Source: an uncultured Clostridium sp. (GTDB lineage Bacteria > Cyanobacteriota > Vampirovibrionia > Gastranaerophilales > Gastranaerophilaceae). From it: 43,484 nucleotides of DNA. The stretch is taken from NCBI GenBank assembly GCA_905212085.1, contig CAJMDF010000014.1:1-43484 (forward strand), given 5' to 3'. The notes under the pieces were generated by a model, which worked only from the letters and a program-made list of their open reading frames with translations, searched no databases and was not told the origin of the DNA. Shown here piece after piece: positions 34,278-40,893 of this stretch; positions within the stretch are counted from its first letter, which is position 1, and each line of letters opens with the position of its first letter. A program made the position numbers and the translations under genes.

Positions 34278-34615
34278 AACTGATCTTGCTCAATATCTCT
34301 TTTTGAACCTAATAATCTGATACTGCTTGCAATAATTAGAAAATTTTCTCTTTCATTGCCTGTAGCTTTATCAGTCCATTTATTTTGACCAATTCTGCCA
34401 TCCACAGCAACTTGAACACCTTTTTTTACATATTCGCCTGCAAATTCAGCTAATTTATCCCATACATCGATATTAAACCAATCGGCTACTTCTGATTTAG
34501 TTTTTGGATCCCAGCGATTTACTGCTATTGAAAAATTTGCTTTTACTTTTCCTGATTCAAAATATTTTATTTCGGCATCTCGGCCTACTCTACCGACTAA
34601 GACTGCTGTGTTCAT
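34274..34615 (-). CDS. ssb: Single-stranded DNA-binding protein, short form without acidic tail
   Basis: This 113-residue SSB is essentially one OB fold: MNTAVLVGRVGRDAEIKY, then NFSIAVNRW, DWFNIDVWDKLAEFAGEYVKKG and VAVDGRIGQNKWTD, ending in SIRLLG at about residue 103. Canonical bacterial SSBs carry a disordered linker and an acidic DDDIPF-like tip that recruits repair proteins. Here only about 10 residues follow the fold (SKRDIEQDQL), so that tip is missing. It could be a second, specialised SSB. An AGAGG ribosome binding site lies upstream. It is the first gene of a transcript with the DUF1537 kinase and the PdxA-family enzyme. Confidence 0.9.
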   Translation of the reverse strand: MNTAVLVGRVGRDAEIKYFESGKVKANFSIAVNRWDPKTKSEVADWFNIDVWDKLAEFAGEYVKKGVQVAVDGRIGQNKWTDKATGNERENFLIIASSIRLLGSKRDIEQDQL

Positions 34616-34776
34616 TTCTTTACCTCTTTTCTTTAATAATGATATTTTATAACAAATAATAAAAATTGTTCATGCCTGCAAAAGCTATGTTACTTTTTGT
34701 AAAAACTTAATAAGACTAATAGCAATAAAAATCTTTACAGTGTTTAATAAATAAAGAAAATCTAAGGAGATAAAGT

Positions 34777-35631
34777 ATGGCTATATATCCAATACAACCT
34801 AAAGATAACAGAAATCAAAATAACATAATGGCAATCTCTACAGGAATTTGTGCTGGAACTGCAGGAGCAATTGCAGGATCTACATATGCGCCTCGGGCAG
34901 CTAAGAATTTAGATGAGTTACTAAATGGAAACTCTGATGTTTTTTACAAAACGATTGATAATATGCAAAATACAAAATCTCTGGATGCTATTTCTAAATC
35001 TTGGGGACTCGTTCCTGCAAGAGCTTTATTAGACAACTTAGAAGTCAGAATAAACAATGCTTTTCCTGGAGATAAAATATCCTCAGCAGACTTTAAACAA
35101 CAATTAATTAAACAAGAAAAAGATGCGAAAAATGCAAACAAAAAAATTGATAAATTTATAAATTACTTAACTAATAAAAAAGGCCAAAATATTTCTTTAG
35201 AAGAATATTTTAACGAAATCAAAAAAAGAGATATTCTCCCTGAAAATATTATTAATATTGTAAAAAAAGATATAGTGGATGCAATTGGAGAAGATGGATA
35301 TAAAGCACCTAATCCAATTAATGACACAACTATTGATATGTTTAAGTCTTCCAGAGATATTGCAATTAATGTAACAAATAAAGAATTAGAATTATACAAA
35401 AATTTAACAAAAGTTGAAAAAAATGGATACCTGCATAAAAAAGATATGCTGGAATCTGCAAAAAAAGATTTTAAACCTATTATAAATAATATGTTACAAG
35501 ACCTTTCTTTTGATTCTGTGAAAAAATTTGTACCACAAACAGGCAAAACTAAATGGGCTTTAATCACAGGCGGAGCAGCTGCATTAATTTCTGCAGCTTG
35601 CGTAAAACTTTTCGGGAATAAAAATTCCTAG
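34777..35631 (+). CDS. Membrane protein with terminal hydrophobic segments, unknown
   Basis: This 284-residue protein has a small-residue-rich hydrophobic segment near the N-terminus (about 18-37, glycine and alanine rich) and a second at the C-terminus (about 262-278). Between them lies a long soluble, lysine- and asparagine-rich helical region. I recognise no domain. AAGGAG lies 6 bases before the ATG. The closing hydrophobic segment followed by a few basic residues resembles that of the 90-residue protein at 40.5 kb. It stands alone between the divergent ssb gene and the thrS promoter. Confidence 0.75.
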   Translation: MAIYPIQPKDNRNQNNIMAISTGICAGTAGAIAGSTYAPRAAKNLDELLNGNSDVFYKTIDNMQNTKSLDAISKSWGLVPARALLDNLEVRINNAFPGDKISSADFKQQLIKQEKDAKNANKKIDKFINYLTNKKGQNISLEEYFNEIKKRDILPENIINIVKKDIVDAIGEDGYKAPNPINDTTIDMFKSSRDIAINVTNKELELYKNLTKVEKNGYLHKKDMLESAKKDFKPIINNMLQDLSFDSVKKFVPQTGKTKWALITGGAAALISAACVKLFGNKNS

Positions 35632-35632
35632 C

Positions 35633-35661
35633 TTGTAATTCTTATATATTAGTAGTATAAA
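35633..35661 (+). promoter_or_regulatory. Promoter of thrS
   Basis: TTGTAA (35633-35638) and TATAAA (35656-35661) are 17 bases apart. The predicted start near 35668 gives a leader of about 100 bases that contains two hairpins. Confidence 0.55.
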
Positions 35662-35679
35662 GTTGATTGTAGTTAGTTA

Positions 35680-35739
35680 GGGGGATCCACCCCGGAGACA
35701 AATGTATATATAAGGGTTGTTATATATAATAAATTTGTC
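35680..35739 (+). promoter_or_regulatory. Structured 5' leader of thrS
   Basis: Two stem-loops can form. A small GC hairpin has GGGG (35681-35684) pairing with CCCC (35690-35693). A long one has GACAAAT (35697-35703) pairing with ATTTGTC (35733-35739), continued after a small internal loop by TATATATAA (35705-35713) pairing with TTATATATA (35720-35728) around the loop GGGTTG. No T run follows, so it is not a simple terminator, and no T-box core is found. The structure ends about 26 bases before the thrS ATG, suggesting translational or stability control. Confidence 0.55.
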
Positions 35740-35765
35740 CATTAAAGGATAGAAAAGGATAAAAA

Positions 35766-37577
35766 ATGGAAAAAAACGAATCAACTTTAAGTGTTTTAAG
35801 ACACTCAACATCACACATTATGGCTCAAGCTGTTCAAAAGCTTTTTCCGTCAGCAAAGTTAGCTATCGGACCTGCTGTAGAGAACGGCTTTTATTATGAC
35901 TTCGATTTAACAGACGGTCATGCTTTTACCCAAGAAGATCTTGTAAAAATCGAAGAAGAAATGAAAAATATCGTAAAGCAAAATCTTTCATTTGAAAAAT
36001 ACGTAATCCCTGATGTTGACAAACAAATTGCAGAATTTAAAGCTGAAGGTGAAATCTACAAAGCAGAATTATTGGAAGAACACAGAAACGACAATCCGAC
36101 ATTATACTTAACAAAAGATAAAGATGGAAATGTTCTTTTTAACGACCTATGTGCAGGTCCTCATCTTCCAAATACATCATATATTAAAGCAAATGCGTTC
36201 AAATTATTAAAAGTTGCAGGTGCTTACTGGAGAGGTAACGCGAAAAATAAAATGCTTCAAAGAATTTATGCAACAGCATTTTGGAGCAAAGAAGATTTAG
36301 CGGATTATTTGCATTTCTTAGAAGAAGCAGACAAACGTGACCACAGAAAACTTGGAGCAAAGCTTGACTTATTCTCAACAAGAGATGAATTAGGCGGCGG
36401 TCTTGTTCTATGGCATCCAAACTTAGCTATAGTAAGAGAAGAAATCGAAAATTACTGGAGAACAGAACATAGAAAACGCGGATATGTAATTGTAAACACT
36501 CCTCACATTGCAAAATCAAAACTTTGGGAAATTTCTGGTCACTACGATCATTACCGTGAAAATATGTTCTTTATTCAAAAAGATGAAGATCAGGAAAATG
36601 AAGACCAATTCATTTTGAAACCGATGAATTGTCCTTTCCATATATTAATTTACCAAGCAAACAGACATTCTTACCGCTCTTTACCATTAAGAATGGCTGA
36701 ACTTGGAACTGTTTACAGAAAAGAAAAATCAGGCGCTCTATCAGGTCTTACTCGTGTACAAGGCTTCACTCAAGATGATGCCCATATTTTCTGTACACCT
36801 GAACAATTAGTAGATGAAATAAACGAAATTATCGACTTCGTAGCTGATACAATGAAAATATTTAATATGAAATTTGAAGTTGAATTATCTACACGTCCTG
36901 AAAATTACGTTGGGGAAATTGAAAACTGGAACAGAGCTGAAGCAGGTCTTAAAGAAGCAATGGATAAACGCGGAATGAAATACGATATAAATGAAGGAGA
37001 CGGCGCATTCTACGGACCAAAAATTGACTTCAAAGTTAAAGACGCAATCGGCAGAACTTGGCAATGTGCTACTATTCAATTAGACTTTAACTTACCTGAA
37101 AGATTTGATATCAAATACCAAGACAAAGACGGCTCAATGAAAACACCTGTAATGTTGCACCGTGTAATTTTTGGGTCAATGGAACGTTTCCATGGAATCT
37201 TAATTGAACACTACGCAGGAGCATTCCCAACATGGCTTGCTCCTACACAAGTTGCAATCGTTCCGATAAGCAACGAAAAACACATTGACTTTGCAGAAAA
37301 AGTATACAAAAAAATGCGTGATAAAGGAATAAGAGTAAATCTTGATGACAGATCAGAAAGTATGAATTACAAAATTAGAGAAAGCTTACAAGATAAGAAA
37401 ATTCCTTACGTTTGCGTAATAGGTGATAAAGAAATCGAAGCAAATTCAGTTGCTGTAAGAGCACGCGGTATCGGACAAGTTGGAACGATGAGTATTGATG
37501 AATTCATTGCAAAAATTGAAGATGAAATTCATTCTCGCAGCTCTGAATCATTTGCAAAATCAATTGTTAAAGCTTAA
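35766..37577 (+). CDS. thrS: Threonyl-tRNA synthetase lacking the N-terminal TGS domain
   Basis: This 603-residue class II synthetase charges tRNA-Thr. It starts directly at the editing (N2) domain: HSTSH (H13, H17) and NDLCAGPHLP hold the residues that hydrolyse Ser-tRNA. The TGS/N1 domain of about 60 residues found in E. coli ThrRS is absent. The catalytic core has the zinc-binding cysteine in MNCPFH (about 288), motif 2 (YRKEKSGALSGLTRVQGFTQ) and motif 3 (GSMERFHGILIEHYAG). The anticodon-binding domain starts near QVAIVPIS (about 496). An AAAGGAT ribosome binding site precedes the ATG. The leader is structured and a terminator follows. Confidence 0.95.
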   Translation: MEKNESTLSVLRHSTSHIMAQAVQKLFPSAKLAIGPAVENGFYYDFDLTDGHAFTQEDLVKIEEEMKNIVKQNLSFEKYVIPDVDKQIAEFKAEGEIYKAELLEEHRNDNPTLYLTKDKDGNVLFNDLCAGPHLPNTSYIKANAFKLLKVAGAYWRGNAKNKMLQRIYATAFWSKEDLADYLHFLEEADKRDHRKLGAKLDLFSTRDELGGGLVLWHPNLAIVREEIENYWRTEHRKRGYVIVNTPHIAKSKLWEISGHYDHYRENMFFIQKDEDQENEDQFILKPMNCPFHILIYQANRHSYRSLPLRMAELGTVYRKEKSGALSGLTRVQGFTQDDAHIFCTPEQLVDEINEIIDFVADTMKIFNMKFEVELSTRPENYVGEIENWNRAEAGLKEAMDKRGMKYDINEGDGAFYGPKIDFKVKDAIGRTWQCATIQLDFNLPERFDIKYQDKDGSMKTPVMLHRVIFGSMERFHGILIEHYAGAFPTWLAPTQVAIVPISNEKHIDFAEKVYKKMRDKGIRVNLDDRSESMNYKIRESLQDKKIPYVCVIGDKEIEANSVAVRARGIGQVGTMSIDEFIAKIEDEIHSRSSESFAKSIVKA

Positions 37578-37586
37578 TAAAAAAAT

Positions 37587-37617
37587 AAAAAAGCGGAGAT
37601 TAATTCTCCGCTTTTTT
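37587..37617. terminator. Intrinsic terminator after thrS
   Basis: The stem GCGGAGA (37593-37599) pairs with TCTCCGC (37605-37611) and is extended by A/T pairs to 37587 and 37617. It has a 5-base loop and a T run on the plus side, and may also serve the minus-strand gene ending at 37660. Confidence 0.88.
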
Positions 37618-37659
37618 TATAAAATAAACTTTCTATATATTAAAAATTTATTATTTTAC

Positions 37660-37869
37660 TTATGCTGTTTTTGCATCTTCTTTTTTCTCAAATTTATCAT
37701 TAGGATCAGCCTTTGGAGCTTCTTCTTTTTTATCTGCAGATGGAACAAAAGAATCTTTTGCAGGCTCAATATTACCTGCATTTGGTTTTAATTCCGGTTT
37801 TTGAGCTGCAACATTAGATATTGAACCTGGTGCCTCTGGTTTGCCTAAAAAATTAATTGCTTTAATCAT
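37660..37869 (-). CDS. Small charged disordered protein, unknown
   Basis: This 69-residue protein starts at ATG 37869, preceded by GGAGGA at 7 bases; the longer frame to GTG 37884 would place the ribosome binding site inside the coding region. The first 10 residues are mildly hydrophobic (IKAINFLGKP). The rest is rich in P, K, E, D and A and should be disordered, ending in an acidic/basic run (KFEKKEDAKTA). I know no family. The strong ribosome binding site argues it is real. Confidence 0.6.
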   Translation of the reverse strand: MIKAINFLGKPEAPGSISNVAAQKPELKPNAGNIEPAKDSFVPSADKKEEAPKADPNDKFEKKEDAKTA

Positions 37870-37955
37870 AAAAATTTCCTCCACTTTCTATATTGTTTTT
37901 AAAACAATCAAAAAAAAATAATTGACTTTTTTTTTACGAAATATTACAAAAATAA

Positions 37956-37979
37956 AAAGCGGATTAAAAAATCCGCTTT
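37956..37979 (-). terminator. Intrinsic terminator after the flavodiiron gene
   Basis: AAAGCGGATT (37956-37965) pairs with AATCCGCTTT (37970-37979) around a 4-base loop, with an A run on the plus strand that reads as T on the minus strand. It closes the transcript ending at 38007. Confidence 0.82.
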
Positions 37980-38006
37980 AAAAAAAATATCAATTATCTG
38001 AAATTA

Positions 38007-39191
38007 TTAGACTAAACCGATTGATTTATGTTTTTCATAAATACTTTCAGCCATCACATCCAGCTTTTTGAAATCTTCTTCTGTTGGTTTTCCTTTCACT
38101 TGTAATGGTTCAATCAAATCTAATTTTAATGGAGCTAAAATTTGAGCAATCAAGTCAAATAATTTTCCGCCCCATCCATAAGATCCAACAAGTGACGCAA
38201 ATTTAGCTTTTGGTCTTAATACAGCTGCAAGATATGCAACATTAACTGCCATTGGGTGAGGTCCAGCAAGAACCATTGATGTACCCATTACAATTGTTGC
38301 AGCATCTACTAATGACATTGCAAGATCTCCTAAATCATCGTCTACAATATCAAATTTAAAGGTTTTAATACCTTTTGCTTCTAATTTATCGCTCAAATAA
38401 TCAATCATTTCTTTTGTACTTTCATACATTGAAACATAAGGCATTACTACTAAATTTTTAGGAGCATCAGCTGTCCAATCTGTGTATAAATCCAAAATAA
38501 AATCCGGTCTTTTATAAACAGGACCATGACTTGGCAAAATCATATCAACATTCATATCTTTTACCATCTGAGTATATTTTTTACACATCATTCTAAATGG
38601 CATCATTATTTCCGCATAATATCTTTTTGCACTATTTTCCAATTCTTTGCTTTCTTGGGCAAAAACATCTGAGAATGTGTAATGAGCACCTAAAAAGTCA
38701 CAAGTACAAATTACATTATCTTCTTTAATGTAAGTAAACATTGTATCTGGCCAGTGAACTCCGGGAGCAAATATAAATTTAAGAGTTTTGTCACCCAAAG
38801 ATACTTCTTCGCCATCTGATATTACCTGAATTTTTTCAGCAGGAACATGTAACATTGATTTTATATTTTCTGCAACTTTTGGATTTGTTAAAACAACAGC
38901 ATTCGGATATTTTTCCAACAATGCAGGAATTGAACCAGAATGGTCTTGTTCCCCATGGTTTGCAACGATATAATCAATTTTCCCAATATGATTATCTGAT
39001 AATCTTTTTAAATATTCTTTAGTTTTTGGCGGATACATAGTATCGATAATTGCAGTTTTTTCTGAACCTTTTACAAGATATGAATTATAACTTGTACCAT
39101 GTTCTAATGGGATCAATTCATCAAAAATTCTCCTATCACAGTCATTTAATCCGCAATAAAAAATATTGTTTTTAATTTCTTGAAATTTCAT
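38007..39191 (-). CDS. Flavodiiron protein (oxygen/NO reductase)
   Basis: This 394-residue A-type flavodiiron protein reduces O2 to water (or NO to N2O) with electrons from rubredoxin. The N-terminal beta-lactamase-like domain has all diiron ligands: ANHGEQDHSG (H, E, D), GVHWPDTM (H), CDFLGAH (bridging D) and PSHGPVY (H). The C-terminal flavodoxin-like domain starts near residue 248 (NLVVMPYVSMYESTKEM) and has the FMN-binding GTSMVLAGPHP and GSYGWGG loops. It lies 19 bases after the rubrerythrin gene with an AAGGAG site. With the rubredoxin gene two genes upstream it forms a complete cytoplasmic oxygen-scavenging chain in an anaerobe. Confidence 0.94.
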   Translation of the reverse strand: MKFQEIKNNIFYCGLNDCDRRIFDELIPLEHGTSYNSYLVKGSEKTAIIDTMYPPKTKEYLKRLSDNHIGKIDYIVANHGEQDHSGSIPALLEKYPNAVVLTNPKVAENIKSMLHVPAEKIQVISDGEEVSLGDKTLKFIFAPGVHWPDTMFTYIKEDNVICTCDFLGAHYTFSDVFAQESKELENSAKRYYAEIMMPFRMMCKKYTQMVKDMNVDMILPSHGPVYKRPDFILDLYTDWTADAPKNLVVMPYVSMYESTKEMIDYLSDKLEAKGIKTFKFDIVDDDLGDLAMSLVDAATIVMGTSMVLAGPHPMAVNVAYLAAVLRPKAKFASLVGSYGWGGKLFDLIAQILAPLKLDLIEPLQVKGKPTEEDFKKLDVMAESIYEKHKSIGLV

Positions 39192-39210
39192 TTTTAATAT
39201 TTCTCCTTTA

Positions 39211-39753
39211 CTATTTATTTGGCTGCTTATAAAAAAATACTTCTTCTTTTAAACATAACGGACAAAATTGAGGTTCTTCTTTTTGAGGCAAAACAGCACC
39301 ACATGTACTGCATGTCCAATTGAAAGTTCCATCACTATTTGGTTCAGCATTATCTTCCAATTTAATTATTAATTTTCTTAATCTGTCATAATGAATTTTT
39401 TCAATATTTTCAATATTTTCTAATAAATTAGCTATATGTATAAAACCTTCTTCTTTCGCCTGCATAGCAAAGTTTTCGTACATACCTTCGATTTCATCTT
39501 TTTCTTGGCTTAATGCATTTTTAATACATTCTAATAAAGTCGGGAAATTCCCATTATTAGTTTTCAGCCATTTATACCACAATTTAGAATGTTCTTTTTC
39601 ATTATTTGCAAATCTAGAAAAAAGATGACTCACTTCTTTGTACCCCTGTCTTTCTGATACAAGAGCATAAATATCATATTCCATGCGACGTTTTGCTGTT
39701 ATTTCAAAAGCTTTTTGGATATTTTTTTCAGTTTGTGAACCACTCAAATTCAA
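39211..39753 (-). CDS. Rubrerythrin-like protein with an altered first iron ligand
   Basis: This 180-residue rubrerythrin-type peroxide reductase starts at TTG with AGAGGG 7 bases upstream. The four-helix diiron domain has NNEKEH (E and H ligands), QEKDEIEGMY (two E ligands) and IEKIHYDR (E and H ligands). By motif alignment with the classical AFAGESQARNRY helix, the first glutamate ligand is replaced (AFEITAKRRMEY; T19 at its place, with E17 and E25 nearby). The C-terminal rubredoxin domain is intact: CSTC and CPLC bind one iron. The gene is co-transcribed with the flavodiiron protein downstream. Function as a peroxidase is likely from context, but the diiron site may be modified. Confidence 0.88.
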   Translation of the reverse strand: MNLSGSQTEKNIQKAFEITAKRRMEYDIYALVSERQGYKEVSHLFSRFANNEKEHSKLWYKWLKTNNGNFPTLLECIKNALSQEKDEIEGMYENFAMQAKEEGFIHIANLLENIENIEKIHYDRLRKLIIKLEDNAEPNSDGTFNWTCSTCGAVLPQKEEPQFCPLCLKEEVFFYKQPNK

Positions 39754-39800
39754 TATAAATCCCTCTTTATTGTACTCAATTATATACTATCACAAATAAA

Positions 39801-39827
39801 AAGACTTTGCCATATTAACAAAGCCTT
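39801..39827 (-). terminator. Intrinsic terminator after the rubredoxin gene
   Basis: AAGACTTTG (39801-39809) pairs with CAAAGCCTT (39819-39827), with one G-U wobble in the minus-strand RNA. On the minus strand a T run follows. It separates perR-rubredoxin from the rubrerythrin transcript. Confidence 0.65.
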
Positions 39828-39859
39828 TTCATTTTATCTTTTCAATATTATTGAAAAAG

Positions 39860-39997
39860 CTATTGTTTTTCAAACATATCTTTACCAACTCCGCAAAGTG
39901 GGCATACATAATCATCTGCTAAATCTTCAAATTTAACTCCATCATTTTCTTCTGGATCATACACATATCCGCATACTGTGCATACATATTTTTCCAT
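39860..39997 (-). CDS. Rubredoxin
   Basis: This 45-residue rubredoxin is a one-iron electron carrier. The iron is held by CTVCG (C6, C9) and CPLCG (C32, C35), with the conserved YVYDPEENDG segment and the DDYVCP approach. It is slightly shorter than the usual 52-54 residues. GGAGA lies 6 bases before the ATG. It starts 36 bases downstream of perR and precedes the rubrerythrin and flavodiiron genes, for which it is the likely electron donor. Confidence 0.93.
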   Translation of the reverse strand: MEKYVCTVCGYVYDPEENDGVKFEDLADDYVCPLCGVGKDMFEKQ

Positions 39998-40033
39998 TTT
40001 TCGTCTCCTTTTTTTTACTGAGTATAACTTATT

Positions 40034-40426
40034 TTAATTGCTTTCTTTTATTTTTTCAAGACAATCTTTACAGATACCGTTAAATACAATATCATGATTT
40101 TTTATGATAAACCCTGTCTCTTCTTCAGCTTTTTGAACAATATCAGGAGCGACATCAGAACTTACATCAAAAACTCTTTTGCAATTGTCACATATAAAAT
40201 GATAATGTTCATGGATATTATGGTCGAAATGAGAAGAAGTTTCAAGCCCATCAATTTTTTTTATTACGCCATTCTCTGCTAATTGATTCAAATTTCTATA
40301 TAATGTAGCAAGGCTGATATTAGGCTCTTTTTCTTTCAATATTGAATAAAGATATTCTGCTGTCGGATGAACAACATTTGATTTTAGGGTTTCTAATATA
40401 ACTTCTCTTTGCCTTGAGTAATTCAT
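40034..40426 (-). CDS. perR: Fur-family repressor, PerR-like
   Basis: This 130-residue Fur-family metalloregulator has an N-terminal winged helix (MNYSRQREVILETL and LATLYRNLNQL as recognition helix). The dimerisation domain holds a histidine-rich metal site (HFDHNIHEHYHF) and a structural zinc site made of CDNC and CKDC. The short N-terminus and the SLATLYRNL segment look more like PerR, the peroxide sensor, than Fur, but sequence alone is not decisive. Its position at the head of rubredoxin, rubrerythrin and flavodiiron genes supports peroxide or oxygen control. A PerR-box-like sequence overlaps its own promoter, suggesting autoregulation. Confidence 0.9.
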   Translation of the reverse strand: MNYSRQREVILETLKSNVVHPTAEYLYSILKEKEPNISLATLYRNLNQLAENGVIKKIDGLETSSHFDHNIHEHYHFICDNCKRVFDVSSDVAPDIVQKAEEETGFIIKNHDIVFNGICKDCLEKIKESN

Positions 40427-40441
40427 AGTTCTCCATAAAAG

Positions 40442-40484
40442 TAATAATAATTCTCATTTTAAATAATTTATTATATTTTGTCAA
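40442..40484 (-). promoter_or_regulatory. perR promoter with overlapping PerR-box-like operator
   Basis: On the minus strand a perfect TTGACA (40479-40484) and TAAAAT (40456-40461) are 17 bases apart. TGAGAATTATTATTA (40456 down to 40442) follows at the transcript start and matches the PerR-box pattern TTAGAATTATTCTAA at 12 of 15 positions by eye. A bound repressor there would block polymerase. Confidence 0.6.
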
Positions 40485-40548
40485 GTTTTTGCTTAATATA
40501 AATATATATTTAAAGCAATTTTAATACTTGTTTTGTTTTAATTGAGAT

Positions 40549-40821
40549 ATGGATAATAGTGTAAGTGTAAACAGCAATATGAAAAATCCGCCATTAAATG
40601 TCGGAATTCTGACACCTCCTGACAGGTATAACAAACCTGTTTTATATTCGCATGTAAAAGCGTCTAGTGATTTTAATAAACTTAATCATGATATCTATAC
40701 ATCAATGAAAAACAGTGAAAGTATAGAAAAACGCAAAACGCCAAAATCCGTTTTCGTAGCACTTGGTCTTGGGATCCTTGCTATTTGTTATCCTGTATTT
40801 AGAAAATTTGTAAAAAAATAA
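40549..40821 (+). CDS. Small C-terminally anchored membrane protein, unknown
   Basis: This 90-residue protein has a polar N-terminal part of about 63 residues. A single hydrophobic helix follows (about 66-85, SVFVALGLGILAICYPVF), then a basic tail (RKFVKK), the layout of a tail-anchored protein. No family is recognised. The ribosome binding site is weak (TTGAGAT). It lies 72 bases upstream of the M16 peptidase gene and is divergent from perR. Confidence 0.6.
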   Translation: MDNSVSVNSNMKNPPLNVGILTPPDRYNKPVLYSHVKASSDFNKLNHDIYTSMKNSESIEKRKTPKSVFVALGLGILAICYPVFRKFVKK

Positions 40822-40866
40822 ACCGGTTTACTATATAAAAATTTATTGTATCATGTTTTATATAGT
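40820..40866 (+). promoter_or_regulatory. Palindromes over the likely promoter of the M16 peptidase gene
   Basis: A 10-bp palindrome AAACCGGTTT (40820-40829) is followed by an 11-bp perfect inverted repeat, ACTATATAAAA (40830-40840) and its complement (40856-40866), with a 15-base spacer. A candidate promoter lies inside: TTTACT (40827-40832), 16 bases, TATCAT (40849-40854). Confidence 0.45.
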
Positions 40867-40893
40867 TTATGTGTATTAAAAGAAGGGGATGAG

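Noticed and set aside
35668..35765. The GGGGGATCCACCCCGG segment before thrS suggested a T-box antiterminator.
   Set aside because: The conserved T-box core sequence and specifier hairpin are not present, and no terminator with a T run follows. It was kept only as a structured leader.
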